64,000 nt of DNA from the NCBI RefSeq assembly GCF_023806125.1, contig NZ_JAMSKT010000007.1:80118-144117 (forward strand), read 5' to 3'. Below, one piece after another: positions 19,733 through 28,440 of the stretch. Numbering within the stretch: position 1 is the stretch's first letter; every line of letters begins with the position of its first letter. The translations under genes were made by a program, and so were the position numbers. The stretch comes from Clostridium caldaquaticum (GTDB lineage: Bacteria; Bacillota; Clostridia; Clostridiales; Clostridiaceae). The notes under the pieces are model-generated. The model was not told where the DNA came from, did not search any database, and saw only the letters and a program-made list of their open reading frames with translations.

Positions 19733-20598
19733 ATGGAGTAATAAATGTTTATAAACCTACTAATGTTACTTCTTTTGAAGTAGTTAGAAAGATAATGAAA
19801 ATATGCAACACTAAAAAAGTTGGACACACAGGTACCTTAGATCCGCTTGCTTCAGGGGTATTACCTATTTGTGTAGGACGTGGAACAAAAATTGTAGATT
19901 TTATAATGAGTGATCAGAAGGTATATAATGCGCAGTTAAAACTTGGGGTTGAGACCGATACTTATGATAGAGAGGGTATGATCATAAGTGAAAAAGATGT
20001 GAACATAGATGAAAAAACCATTTTAGATGTCTTTAATTCTTTTATTGGAGATATTGAGCAAGAGCCTCCCATGTATTCTGCTTTGAAGATTAATGGAAAG
20101 AGATTGTATGAACTCGCTAGACAAGGTTTAGTAGTAGAAAGAGCTAAAAGAAAGGTTTCTATTTATGATATAAATATAACAAGAATTTCTTTACCATATA
20201 TAGATTTCAATGTAACTTGTTCAAAAGGGACTTACATTAGAAGTTTATGCTATGATATAGGAAAAATTTTGAATGTTGGCGGAACTATGTGGAACTTAGA
20301 GAGACTTCAAAGTGGTATATTTAAAGCAGAAGATTCCATATTGTTAGATAAAATAAATAATAATAATGTGCAAGATTATGTAATCTCTATTGAGGATGCA
20401 CTTAAAAATTATGATAAATTATGTATTAGCAGTAGATATGAAAGATTACTGTTAAACGGTGTAAAACTAAATAACGAGTATGTATTAAATAAAATAGAGT
20501 TTGATAAATTATATAGAGTGTACATAGATGGAATTAAATTTATTGGATTAGGTATGAGGGATGATAAAGGATTTAAAATTACTAAATTATTAGTTTAG
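19729..20598 (+). CDS. truB: tRNA pseudouridine-55 synthase TruB
   Basis: TruB makes pseudouridine 55 in the T-loop of tRNAs. The 289-aa protein has GVINVYKPTNVTSFEVV and the catalytic motif HTGTLDPLASGVLP, whose Asp is the nucleophile. YSALKINGKRLYELAR and KGTYIRSLCYDIG are also present. Its ATG overlaps the nrnA stop by 4 bp. ribF follows after 11 bp. Confidence 0.98.
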   Translation: MNGVINVYKPTNVTSFEVVRKIMKICNTKKVGHTGTLDPLASGVLPICVGRGTKIVDFIMSDQKVYNAQLKLGVETDTYDREGMIISEKDVNIDEKTILDVFNSFIGDIEQEPPMYSALKINGKRLYELARQGLVVERAKRKVSIYDINITRISLPYIDFNVTCSKGTYIRSLCYDIGKILNVGGTMWNLERLQSGIFKAEDSILLDKINNNNVQDYVISIEDALKNYDKLCISSRYERLLLNGVKLNNEYVLNKIEFDKLYRVYIDGIKFIGLGMRDDKGFKITKLLV

Positions 20599-20609
20599 GA
20601 GCAGTTACT

Positions 20610-21545
20610 ATGATAGTTTTAGAAGATAATTTCAATACCATAATAAAAGATAAAACCTATATAGCACTTGGAAGTTTTGACGGGTTACATATAGGACATA
20701 TGGGTCTTATAAACAAAACACTGGAATTATCAAAAATTAATAAAATAAAAAGCATGATATGCACTTTTAAAAATCATCCCCTTAGTGTTGTAAATAAAGA
20801 AAAAATGCCTAAATTATTAATTGATAATGAAACAAAGTTAAATTTATTGGAAAAACTAGGTGTAGATATTGTTAATTTGGTCAACTTTAATTATGACTAT
20901 ATGAAAATATCTCCTGAAGACTTTTTACTTAATATGCATAGATGCTACAACTTAAAAGGTATAGTAGTTGGATTTAATTACAGATTTGGCTATAAAAACA
21001 GTGGTAGTATAGAATTATTAAAAGATTATAGCTCAAAACTAAACTTTGATTTACATGTGATAGATTCTGTTATGTATAAGAGTGAGGTTGTTAGTAGTTC
21101 AAGAATAAGATCACTTATTGCTGAAGGAAATGTTTCAGAAGCAAATAAAATGCTTTTAATGCCATTTATGATAAGGGGAGTTGTAGTTAAAGGAAAGCAG
21201 TTAGGACGAACAATAGGATTTCCTACAGCTAATCTTAGTTATGATGATACACTTTTAATTCCTAGAATAGGAGTATACTTTACTGTAATAAAATATAAAA
21301 ATCTGTTTTATAAAGCAATAACAAGTGTAGGCTATAATCCTACAGTAAATTCAGTTGAAAATAATGTATCGATTGAAACCCACATATTAAATTTCGAAAA
21401 GAACATATATGGCGAGAATATTGAATTATATTTCATAAAAAGAATGAGAGATGAGATAAAGTTCAACTCACTAATTGAACTTGCTTATCAATTGAAAAAG
21501 GATAAAGAATTTGCAGAAAAACAGCATTTAGAAAAATTTTCATAA
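20610..21545 (+). CDS. ribF: Bifunctional riboflavin kinase/FAD synthetase
   Basis: RibF converts riboflavin to FMN and FMN to FAD. The 311-aa protein has an N-terminal nucleotidyltransferase domain (ALGSFDGLHIGHMGLI, VVGFNYRFGYKNSG, VSSSRIRSLIAEGNV) and a C-terminal flavokinase domain (RTIGFPTANLSYDD, GVYFTVI, ETHILNFEKNIYGE). Both active parts look intact. The start follows a weak GGAG site 11 bp after truB. Confidence 0.97.
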   Translation: MIVLEDNFNTIIKDKTYIALGSFDGLHIGHMGLINKTLELSKINKIKSMICTFKNHPLSVVNKEKMPKLLIDNETKLNLLEKLGVDIVNLVNFNYDYMKISPEDFLLNMHRCYNLKGIVVGFNYRFGYKNSGSIELLKDYSSKLNFDLHVIDSVMYKSEVVSSSRIRSLIAEGNVSEANKMLLMPFMIRGVVVKGKQLGRTIGFPTANLSYDDTLLIPRIGVYFTVIKYKNLFYKAITSVGYNPTVNSVENNVSIETHILNFEKNIYGENIELYFIKRMRDEIKFNSLIELAYQLKKDKEFAEKQHLEKFS

Positions 21546-21560
21546 AAATAAAAAAAATAA

Positions 21561-21589
21561 TTTACAATATGTTTGTTATTTGTTATAAT
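21561..21589 (+). promoter_or_regulatory. Predicted sigma-A promoter of rpsO
   Basis: TTTACA (21561-21566) and TATAAT (21584-21589) have a 17-nt spacer, 16 bp after the ribF stop. Confidence 0.65.
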
Positions 21590-21601
21590 ATCTTTCGTGA
21601 A

Positions 21602-21657
21602 CCTTATGCTAAGAAATACGAATTGCCAACGTAATTCTTGGGATAAAGGCGATAGTT
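21602..21657 (+). promoter_or_regulatory. Structured rpsO leader, candidate S15 autoregulatory site
   Basis: AAGAA-A-TACG (21611-21620) pairs with CGTA-A-TTCTT (21630-21639) around a symmetric A/A mismatch. CCTTAT (21602-21607) can pair with ATAAAGG (21643-21649) with one extra base, enclosing the first stem. rpsO leaders that bind S15 are known in several bacteria; whether this fold is one is inference. Confidence 0.45.
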
Positions 21658-21672
21658 TTGGAGGTGTATATT

Positions 21673-21936
21673 ATGGAAAAGGCAACAAAGCAACAGATTA
21701 TTGAAAAATTTAAAAGACATGAAGGAGATACAGGATCTCCAGAGGTGCAAATAGCTCTTCTAACTGATAGAATTAATCACTTAACTGAACACTTAAAAGT
21801 TCATAAGAAAGATCATCACTCAAGAAGAGGTCTACTTATGATGGTTGGTAAAAGAAGAGGTCTTTTAAATTATCTTGAGAATGAAGATATTGAAAGATAT
21901 CGTAACATTGTTGAAAAACTTGGACTAAGAAGATAA
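21673..21936 (+). CDS. rpsO: 30S ribosomal protein S15
   Basis: S15 binds early to the central domain of 16S rRNA. From ATG 21673, after GGAGGTG, the protein is 87 aa, close to the usual 88-89; an upstream in-frame start at 21658 lies on the ribosome site. The S15 signature is present with [32 protein letters not shown] and [11 protein letters not shown]. Confidence 0.98.
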   Translation: MEKATKQQIIEKFKRHEGDTGSPEVQIALLTDRINHLTEHLKVHKKDHHSRRGLLMMVGKRRGLLNYLENEDIERYRNIVEKLGLRR

Positions 21937-21939
21937 TCA

Positions 21940-21968
21940 AGAGCGGGTCAACTCCGCTCTATTATTTT
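21940..21968 (+). terminator. Intrinsic terminator after rpsO
   Basis: AGAGCGG (21940-21946) and CCGCTCT (21954-21960) form a perfect GC-rich 7-bp stem followed by ATTATTTT. Confidence 0.75.
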
Positions 21969-21981
21969 AAAAAATACTACA

Positions 21982-22010
21982 TTACAAAACTTGTACATAA
22001 TTTTTATAAT
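21982..22010 (+). promoter_or_regulatory. Predicted sigma-A promoter of pnp
   Basis: TTACAA (21982-21987) and TATAAT (22005-22010) have a 17-nt spacer just after the rpsO terminator. Confidence 0.6.
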
Positions 22011-22063
22011 AAAATAACCTAAGTTGACAATAATATTAATGTATATTGAAAGGAGGTAAATAT

Positions 22064-24178
22064 ATGAGTCAAATACTAGAAACTACTGTTGCAGGTAGGA
22101 AATTAAAATTTGATTATGGCAAAGTTGGTATGTTGTCTAACTGTGCCTTATTGGCTAGCTATGGAGATACAGTGGTTCTTATTAATGTAAATGCTTCTGA
22201 TAAACCAAGAGAAGGAATTGATTTTTTTCCTTTAAGTGTTGAATATGAAGAAAGACTATATGCAGTAGGAAAAATACCTGGAGGATTTATTAAGAGAGAG
22301 GGTAAACCTTCTGAAAGGGCTATACTTAATGGAAGGGCTATCGATAGACCTTTAAGGCCATTATTCCCTAAAGGATATAGAAATGATGTTCAAATTGTTT
22401 GTACTGTGGTATCTGTAGAACCAGATAATGTACCAGAAATTTTAGCAATAAATGCTGCATCAATGGCTTTATGCATTTCAAGCATTCCATATAAAGATCC
22501 AGTTGGAGCAGTTTCAATAGGATTAATTGACGGAAATTTTATTGTTAATCCTACCTCGAAAGAAAGAGAACAAAGCATTCTAAACTTAACCGTATGTGCT
22601 ACTAAAGATAGAGTTATGATGATTGAAGCTGGTGGTGACGAAATACCAGAAGATATTATGTATGACGCTATAATGTTTGGTTTTGAAGAATGTAAAAAAA
22701 TTGTTAATTTCCAAGAGGAAGTTATGAATAAAGTGGGTAAAGAAAAAGTTATACCTGAACTTTATAAAGTTGATGAAACATTAGAAAAAGAAGTTACTGA
22801 ATTTGCCTTTAATATGATAAAAGAAGCTATGTATATTAAGGATAAGGATAAAAGAAATGAAGCTATGGATGCTGTAAAAGCAAAAATTAGTGATGTTTTT
22901 AATGAAAAGTATCCTGATAATACTTCAGATATAGCTGATGTGGTTTATAGAATACAAAAAGATATAGTAAGAAATATGATTTTAAAGGAAAAAATAAGGC
23001 CAGATGGGAGAAAATTTGACGAAATACGACCGATAAATTGTGATGTTTCATTGTTGCCTAGAACTCATGGAACTGGTTTATTTACAAGGGGATTGACTCA
23101 AGTAATGACTGTAGCAACTATTGGTGCTTTAGGTGATGTTCAAATATTAGATGGTTTAGGTGAAGAAGAATTTAAAAGATACATGCATCACTATAATTTT
23201 CCAGCTTATAGTGTAGGAGAAGTTAAACCATTAAGAGGACCTGGACGAAGAGAGATAGGTCATGGAGCTTTAGCTGAAAAAGCACTAGAGCCTCTAATAC
23301 CATCGGAAGAAGAATTTCCGTACACTATAAGACTAGTTTCAGAAGTATTAAGTTCTAATGGTTCGACATCACAAGCAAGCGTATGTGGAAGTACATTAGC
23401 GTTACTTGATGCTGGAGTTCCTATAAAAAGACCAGCAGCAGGAATAGCTATGGGTTTAGTTACAAGTGAAGACTTAACAGAAGAAGAAGTTTTAACTGAT
23501 ATTCAAGGAATCGAAGATTTCTTCGGAGATATGGATTTTAAAGTAGCTGGAACTGAAAAAGGAATTACTGCTATACAGGTCGATACAAAGATACATGGTT
23601 TATCAAATGAATGTATAAAAAAATCAATGGATGAAGCTAGAAAAGCTAGATTATTCATATTAGAGAAGATTAAAGAATGTATACCAGAACCTAGAAAAGA
23701 GTTGTCACCTTATGCTCCAAGAGTATATACTATAAATATAGATCCAGAAAAGATAAGAGATGTTATAGGTACTGGTGGTAAAACTATTAATAAAATTATT
23801 GCTGAAACTGGTGTAAAAATAGATATTAAAGAAGATGGAAAAATATTCATTATGTCAAATGATAGCGTAGGTGCACAAAGGGCGTTAAAAATAATTGATG
23901 ACCTTACAAGAGAAGTTAAAGTTGGAGAAATTTATTTAGGTAAAGTAACTAAAATAGCTAATTTTGGAGCATTTGTAGAAATCCTTCCAGGTAAAGAAGG
24001 TCTTGTTCATATATCAAAACTTGACGTTAGTCGAGTTAACAAGGTTGAAGATATTGTATCTATTGGAGATGAAATTCTAGTTAAGGTTACTGAAATTGAT
24101 AATCAAGGTAGAATTAATCTTTCTAGAAAAGATGCTATTAAAGATTCTGAAAATGAGGAAAATGAAAGTCAAAAATAG
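22064..24178 (+). CDS. pnp: Polyribonucleotide nucleotidyltransferase (PNPase)
   Basis: PNPase is a 3'-5' phosphorolytic exoribonuclease of the degradosome. The ATG at 22064 follows AAAGGAGG and gives 704 aa. Two RNase PH domains are present ([16 protein letters not shown] and [19 protein letters not shown]), with a helical linker between them, then KH ([18 protein letters not shown], about residue 565) and S1 ([20 protein letters not shown]) domains. It may work with RNase Y, encoded at 34041. Confidence 0.98.
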   Translation: MSQILETTVAGRKLKFDYGKVGMLSNCALLASYGDTVVLINVNASDKPREGIDFFPLSVEYEERLYAVGKIPGGFIKREGKPSERAILNGRAIDRPLRPLFPKGYRNDVQIVCTVVSVEPDNVPEILAINAASMALCISSIPYKDPVGAVSIGLIDGNFIVNPTSKEREQSILNLTVCATKDRVMMIEAGGDEIPEDIMYDAIMFGFEECKKIVNFQEEVMNKVGKEKVIPELYKVDETLEKEVTEFAFNMIKEAMYIKDKDKRNEAMDAVKAKISDVFNEKYPDNTSDIADVVYRIQKDIVRNMILKEKIRPDGRKFDEIRPINCDVSLLPRTHGTGLFTRGLTQVMTVATIGALGDVQILDGLGEEEFKRYMHHYNFPAYSVGEVKPLRGPGRREIGHGALAEKALEPLIPSEEEFPYTIRLVSEVLSSNGSTSQASVCGSTLALLDAGVPIKRPAAGIAMGLVTSEDLTEEEVLTDIQGIEDFFGDMDFKVAGTEKGITAIQVDTKIHGLSNECIKKSMDEARKARLFILEKIKECIPEPRKELSPYAPRVYTINIDPEKIRDVIGTGGKTINKIIAETGVKIDIKEDGKIFIMSNDSVGAQRALKIIDDLTREVKVGEIYLGKVTKIANFGAFVEILPGKEGLVHISKLDVSRVNKVEDIVSIGDEILVKVTEIDNQGRINLSRKDAIKDSENEENESQK

Positions 24179-24206
24179 AAGGGCATCATTGCCTTTTTAT
24201 TTTTTA
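24179..24206 (+). terminator. Terminator after pnp
   Basis: A short GGCA/TGCC-centred hairpin beginning at the pnp stop is followed by a long T-rich run (24194-24205). Confidence 0.6.
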
Positions 24207-24254
24207 TAAAGATTATATTGCTTTATATTTCGAACCTTTTGTATGGAGGATAAA

Positions 24255-25556
24255 ATGTATAATATATTTAAATTAAACAATGGATTAAGAGTGGTAGTTG
24301 AGAATATAGATTATGTAAATTCAGTAAGTATTGGGTTATGGGTTGAAAATGGTTCTAGAAATGAAAATAAATTTAATAACGGTATTTCTCACTTTATCGA
24401 ACATATGCTTTTTAAAGGTACTACTAATAGAACGGCTAAGCAGATTGCAGAAAGTATAGAGGATGTAGGTGGTCAAATAAATGCTTTTACAGGAAAAGAA
24501 ACTACCTGCTACTATACTAAAACATTAGATACTCATTTAGAGTTATCTTTGAATATTTTATCTGATATGCTATTTAATAGTAAATTTTTGGATGAAGATA
24601 TAGAAAAAGAAAAAGGAGTAATTATAGAAGAAATAAATATGAGCGAAGACTCTCCAGAGGATGTGCTTACTGACCTTCATAGTACAGCTATATGGGGAGA
24701 AGATTCTATATCTATGCCTATATTAGGAACTATAGAAACGGTTAAATCTTTTACAAGAAATCAACTTATTCAATATTTAAAATCACATTATATTCCTGAA
24801 AACTGTGTTATATCTATTGCTGGAAAAGTAAATATACGTAATATTGAATCTTTAATTATTAAATATTTCGGAAATTGGAATTATGTTGATGATAAACAAA
24901 TAACTGAATATTCGACTCTTAATATTTTAAATAATCATTTATTTAGAGAGAAGGATATTGAGCAGTTGCATATAAGTTTAGGAATGTATGGTTTAGAAAC
25001 AGGCAATGATGATATATATAGTTTGCTGCTTCTAAATAATATGTTTGGCGGAGGTGCTTCATCATTATTATTTCAAAAAATAAGAGAAGAATTGGGTTTA
25101 TGTTATTCAATTTATTCATATATCTCTGCGTTTAAAAATACAGGTGTTATTAGTATTTACACTGGGTTAAATCCTAAACATTCACTTAAGGTAGTTGAAC
25201 ATATTAAAGAGGAAATATTTAATTTTACAAAATATAATATTACTGATGATAAACTTATAAAATTAAAAGAACAATTAAAAGGAAGCTATATATTAGGACT
25301 TGAAAGTACTAGCAGCAGAATGTTTAGCAATGGAAAGGCCATTTTATTCTTAAATAAAGTAAATACTCCAAAGGATATAATCCAAAAAATAGATAATATA
25401 AGCAAAGAAAATTTACATGAAGTTATGGAGAAAACCTTTAAGAAAGGCATCTTAAATTCAGCTTTTGTTGGTCCTAAAGTGGATTTAAATGCTTTAATTA
25501 ATATTATAGAAGGTGATATAGTTGCTTTTAAAAATAAAAAAAGTAAAAGGATTTGA
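24255..25556 (+). CDS. M16-family zinc peptidase (PepR/YmxG-like)
   Basis: A processing-peptidase-like M16 protein of 433 aa. The inverted zinc motif HFIEH is at about residue 47 with the downstream Glu in EEINMSED, and the C-terminal M16 half has the GGGASSLLFQKIREE motif. The ATG at 24255 lies 5 nt after GGAGG; the in-frame ATG at 24243 overlaps that site. In Bacillus the orthologue (YmxG, formerly MlpA) sits in the same place downstream of pnp; its substrate is unclear. Its end overlaps dut by 35 bp. Confidence 0.92.
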   Translation: MYNIFKLNNGLRVVVENIDYVNSVSIGLWVENGSRNENKFNNGISHFIEHMLFKGTTNRTAKQIAESIEDVGGQINAFTGKETTCYYTKTLDTHLELSLNILSDMLFNSKFLDEDIEKEKGVIIEEINMSEDSPEDVLTDLHSTAIWGEDSISMPILGTIETVKSFTRNQLIQYLKSHYIPENCVISIAGKVNIRNIESLIIKYFGNWNYVDDKQITEYSTLNILNNHLFREKDIEQLHISLGMYGLETGNDDIYSLLLLNNMFGGGASSLLFQKIREELGLCYSIYSYISAFKNTGVISIYTGLNPKHSLKVVEHIKEEIFNFTKYNITDDKLIKLKEQLKGSYILGLESTSSRMFSNGKAILFLNKVNTPKDIIQKIDNISKENLHEVMEKTFKKGILNSAFVGPKVDLNALINIIEGDIVAFKNKKSKRI

Positions 25557-25962
25557 GGACTTGCCTACACCTAAATTCATGACAACTGGAGCTGCAGGTA
25601 TGGATTTATATGCGGCTATAAATGAACAGATTATTTTAAAACCTTTTGAGAGAAAAAAAATTCCTGTTGGAATTTGTATTGAGCTTCCTAAAGGATACGA
25701 AGCTCAAATAAGACCAAGAAGCGGCTTGACAGCAAATTTTGGAATAACATTATTAAATTCACCTGGAACAATAGATTGGGATTACAGAGGGGAAATAAAT
25801 ATTATTATGATAAATTTAGGAAATGAGAATTTTATTATTAACAAAGGAGACAGAGTTGCTCAAATTGTTTTTAATAAAGTTGAAACTCCTATAATTGAAA
25901 TAGTTAGTGAAATTGGCGAAACAAGTAGAGGAATAAATGGATTTGGTTCTACTGGAGTTTAG
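25522..25962 (+). CDS. dut: dUTP diphosphatase
   Basis: Trimeric dUTPase converts dUTP to dUMP. All five motifs are visible: GAAGMDLYA, RPRSGLT, NSPGTIDWDYRGEI, GDRVAQIVF and the C-terminal RGINGFGSTG arm. The start is taken as TTG at 25522, after AAGGTG, giving 146 aa and a 35-bp overlap with the peptidase gene. No closer start with a better ribosome site is seen, and the N-terminal sequence LLKIKKVKG matches where dUTPases begin. Confidence 0.94.
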   Translation: MLLKIKKVKGFEDLPTPKFMTTGAAGMDLYAAINEQIILKPFERKKIPVGICIELPKGYEAQIRPRSGLTANFGITLLNSPGTIDWDYRGEINIIMINLGNENFIINKGDRVAQIVFNKVETPIIEIVSEIGETSRGINGFGSTGV

Positions 25963-26025
25963 TAATAAACTTTTCATATCTTTCATAGTATTCTATTATA
26001 ATAAATGATATTAAGGAGGAAAAAT

Positions 26026-26301
26026 ATGAGTGATAATATAAAGTATTACAGTGAGATGGAAAGATATGAAATTATTAATATTAATGATGGTGAAAAATAT
26101 AACTATTTATCAAATAATGATATAGTTATAGATGAACAAGGTAATTTAAAATTTTTAATACTAAATAATACTAAAACTAGGTTTAGTTTATTCGGTGGTA
26201 ATGAATTTATAGAAGTACCTTGGGAATGTATAAAAAAAATTGGTTCAAGAACTATAATTTTAGATGCTGAGGAAAACTCTTTGAAGAAGACTCGGGTGTG
26301 A
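26026..26301 (+). CDS. YlmC/YmxH-family PRC-barrel sporulation protein
   Basis: A 91-aa protein of the YlmC/YmxH family, recognised by the SEMERYEIININDGEKY and FSLFGGNEFIEVPWECIKKIG stretches, which form a PRC-barrel-like fold. Members are conserved in spore formers and several are expressed in sporulation, but the molecular function is unknown. The ATG at 26026 follows AAGGAGG. Placement before dapG resembles the Bacillus ymxH region. Confidence 0.85.
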   Translation: MSDNIKYYSEMERYEIININDGEKYNYLSNNDIVIDEQGNLKFLILNNTKTRFSLFGGNEFIEVPWECIKKIGSRTIILDAEENSLKKTRV

Positions 26302-26314
26302 TGGAGGTTATATA

Positions 26315-27514
26315 ATGAAGATACTTGTTCAAAAATTTGGTGGTACATCCGTATCTACTCATGATAGAAGGTTATTAGTTATTGAAAAGATAAAGTCTGC
26401 ATTAAATGAAGGTTTTACTCCTGTAGTTGTAGTTTCTGCTATGGGTCGAAAGGGAGATCCTTATTCAACAGATACTTTGCTATCAATGATTAATGAAAAA
26501 TTAAAAGATACTAATCCGCTTGCTGTTGATTTGCTGATGAGCTGTGGAGAAATAATAAGTACTGTAGTAATGTCTAATGAATTAAACGAAGTTGGGATTG
26601 ATGCACTACCTTTAACAGGCGGTCAGTCAGGAATTATTACTGACAATAATTATAATAATGCTTCAATATTAAGAGTTGATACCAGCAATCTCATGAAAAT
26701 AATAAACAGCAATAAGATACCTATTGTTGCAGGATTTCAAGGTCAGGATGAATCTGGATTTATAACTACTTTAGGGAGAGGAGGAAGTGATGTTACAGCT
26801 TCACTGTTAGGGGTTGCTCTAGCTGCTGAGGAAATTCAAATTTATACTGATGTAGATGGTATCATGACTGCAGATCCTAGAATTGTTTCCGAAGCATCCT
26901 TAATAAAAGAAATTAGCTATAATGAAGTTTTTCAATTTGCTGATCAAGGCGCAAAGGTAATACATCCAAGAGCAGTGGAAATTGCAATGAAAGGTAATAT
27001 TCCTTTAGTAATAAAAAATACATTAAATAATTGCACAGGAACTATAATTAATACTACAGGGGCATTGAATTTTGATAACATTATAACTGGAATAACTCAC
27101 ATGAGTAATAGAGTACAAATTAAAATAAGTTTAGATGAAAATTTCGATAATGATAATTATACTAAGCTTTTAGATATACTTGCTGAAAATATGATAAGTA
27201 TCGATCTTATAAATGTATTTCCTAAAGAAAATATATTTACTATTGATTTAAACGATATTAATAAGTTTAAGAATATAATGAATAAATGTGGATTAAAGTA
27301 TTCATATACGGATAATTGCAGTAAAATAGCTCTAATAGGAAGCAGAATCAGAGGAGTTCCAGGAGTAATGGCAAGAGTTTTAAAAACTTTGACAAAAGCC
27401 AATATAGAAGTGCTTCAAACGGCTGACTCGCATACTACTATTTGGTGCTTAGTTAATGGTAACAATACTCAAAGTGCTATAAATGCACTTCATAAGGAGT
27501 TTAAATTAGGATAA
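26315..27514 (+). CDS. dapG: Aspartate kinase
   Basis: Aspartate kinase phosphorylates aspartate, the first step towards diaminopimelate, lysine, threonine and methionine. The 399-aa protein starts with VQKFGGTSVSTHDRR, has TLGRGGSDVTASLLG and DVDGIMTADPRIV in the catalytic domain, and two C-terminal ACT domains (about residues 260-399). I use dapG because of the neighbourhood (ymxH before, tepA after), as in Bacillus where DapG is the DAP-sensitive isozyme; the effector here is not shown. Confidence 0.93.
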   Translation: MKILVQKFGGTSVSTHDRRLLVIEKIKSALNEGFTPVVVVSAMGRKGDPYSTDTLLSMINEKLKDTNPLAVDLLMSCGEIISTVVMSNELNEVGIDALPLTGGQSGIITDNNYNNASILRVDTSNLMKIINSNKIPIVAGFQGQDESGFITTLGRGGSDVTASLLGVALAAEEIQIYTDVDGIMTADPRIVSEASLIKEISYNEVFQFADQGAKVIHPRAVEIAMKGNIPLVIKNTLNNCTGTIINTTGALNFDNIITGITHMSNRVQIKISLDENFDNDNYTKLLDILAENMISIDLINVFPKENIFTIDLNDINKFKNIMNKCGLKYSYTDNCSKIALIGSRIRGVPGVMARVLKTLTKANIEVLQTADSHTTIWCLVNGNNTQSAINALHKEFKLG

Positions 27515-27574
27515 CTTTATATGAATATATATCTTCTCTTATGCACAGACTAAGTTTAGCTAGGAGGAGTGTAT

Positions 27575-28264
27575 ATGTCAGAAGATAACGGAAAAAAAGA
27601 ATTAGATACTGTTAAAGAATTAGGAATAACAAATGTTCTACGAACTGATGAAAGAATACAAGTTTTACCTATAATAGGCCAAATTGAAGGTCATTCAACT
27701 TTGCCGCCTCAGACAAAAGCTACTAAGTATGAGCATTTTATTCCTCAATTAGTGTCAATAGAAACAAATGAACGAGTTGAGGGTGTATTAATTATTTTAA
27801 ACACAGTAGGTGGAGATGTAGAGGCTGGTCTAGCTATTGCAGAAATGATAAGAAGTTTAAGCAAACCAACTGTTTCACTCGTTATAGGAGGAGGACATTC
27901 TATAGGAGTACCATTAGCAACATCTGCAGATTATTCATTTATATCACCTACTGCTACAATGATTATTCATCCTATAAGAATGAATGGATTAATAATAGGA
28001 GTACCTCAAACGTTTGAATATTTTAATAAGATGCAGGAAAGAATAATAGAATTTGTTACGAGAACTAGTAATATAAAACGAGAAACATTCTTTGAGCTAA
28101 TGCTTCAAACTGATGAGCTGTTAAATGATATGGGTACTATTCTTATAGGAAAACAAGCAGTTGAAATTGGTCTGATTAATGAAGTAGGTGGAATTAGTAC
28201 TGCTTTAGAAAAACTCGAATTATTAATTAAAGCTAAAAAAGAAAAGTATGATTTGAAACCATAG
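27575..28264 (+). CDS. tepA: ClpP-class serine protease TepA-like (YmfB)
   Basis: A 229-aa ClpP-fold protein. [20 protein letters not shown] and [19 protein letters not shown] hold the oxyanion and nucleophile Ser regions, and [10 protein letters not shown] the catalytic His. In Bacillus, TepA was reported as a translocation-enhancing protein and as a protease degrading small acid-soluble spore proteins on germination. The ATG at 27575 lies 7 nt after GGAGG. It is placed between dapG and ftsK/spoIIIE, as in Bacillus. Confidence 0.9.
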   Translation: MSEDNGKKELDTVKELGITNVLRTDERIQVLPIIGQIEGHSTLPPQTKATKYEHFIPQLVSIETNERVEGVLIILNTVGGDVEAGLAIAEMIRSLSKPTVSLVIGGGHSIGVPLATSADYSFISPTATMIIHPIRMNGLIIGVPQTFEYFNKMQERIIEFVTRTSNIKRETFFELMLQTDELLNDMGTILIGKQAVEIGLINEVGGISTALEKLELLIKAKKEKYDLKP

Positions 28265-28284
28265 GTAAATTCCTATGGTTAATT
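28257..28284 (+). terminator. Terminator overlapping the tepA stop
   Basis: AACCATAGG (28257-28265) and CCTATGGTT (28272-28280) form a perfect 9-bp stem with a 6-nt loop, followed by AATTTAT. Confidence 0.6.
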
Positions 28285-28318
28285 TATGTTATGATTAAAT
28301 TATAATAAACCGAAAATT

Positions 28319-28349
28319 AATATCTATTGTATATATAGATATTGTTTTT
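28319..28349 (+). terminator. AT-rich hairpin in the tepA-ftsK gap
   Basis: AATATCTAT (28319-28327) pairs with ATAGATATT (28335-28343), followed by GTTTTT. The stem is weak, so it may only be a backup terminator. Confidence 0.4.
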
Positions 28350-28391
28350 AAATTACTTTAGATATATATTATGTCAAATACTAAAATAAAT

Positions 28392-28418
28392 AAAGGATAT
28401 TTTTTGGTTGTGTAGAAT
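28392..28418 (+). promoter_or_regulatory. Sigma-H-like promoter of ftsK/spoIIIE
   Basis: AAAGGATAT (28392-28400), an 11-nt spacer and GTAGAAT (28412-28418) match the sigma-H pattern RnAGGAwWW-N11-12-RnnGAAT. The predicted transcript would start only about 15 nt before the TTG start codon, close to the ribosome site. Confidence 0.5.
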
Positions 28419-28440
28419 ATAAACTAAGGAGGTGGGTACT

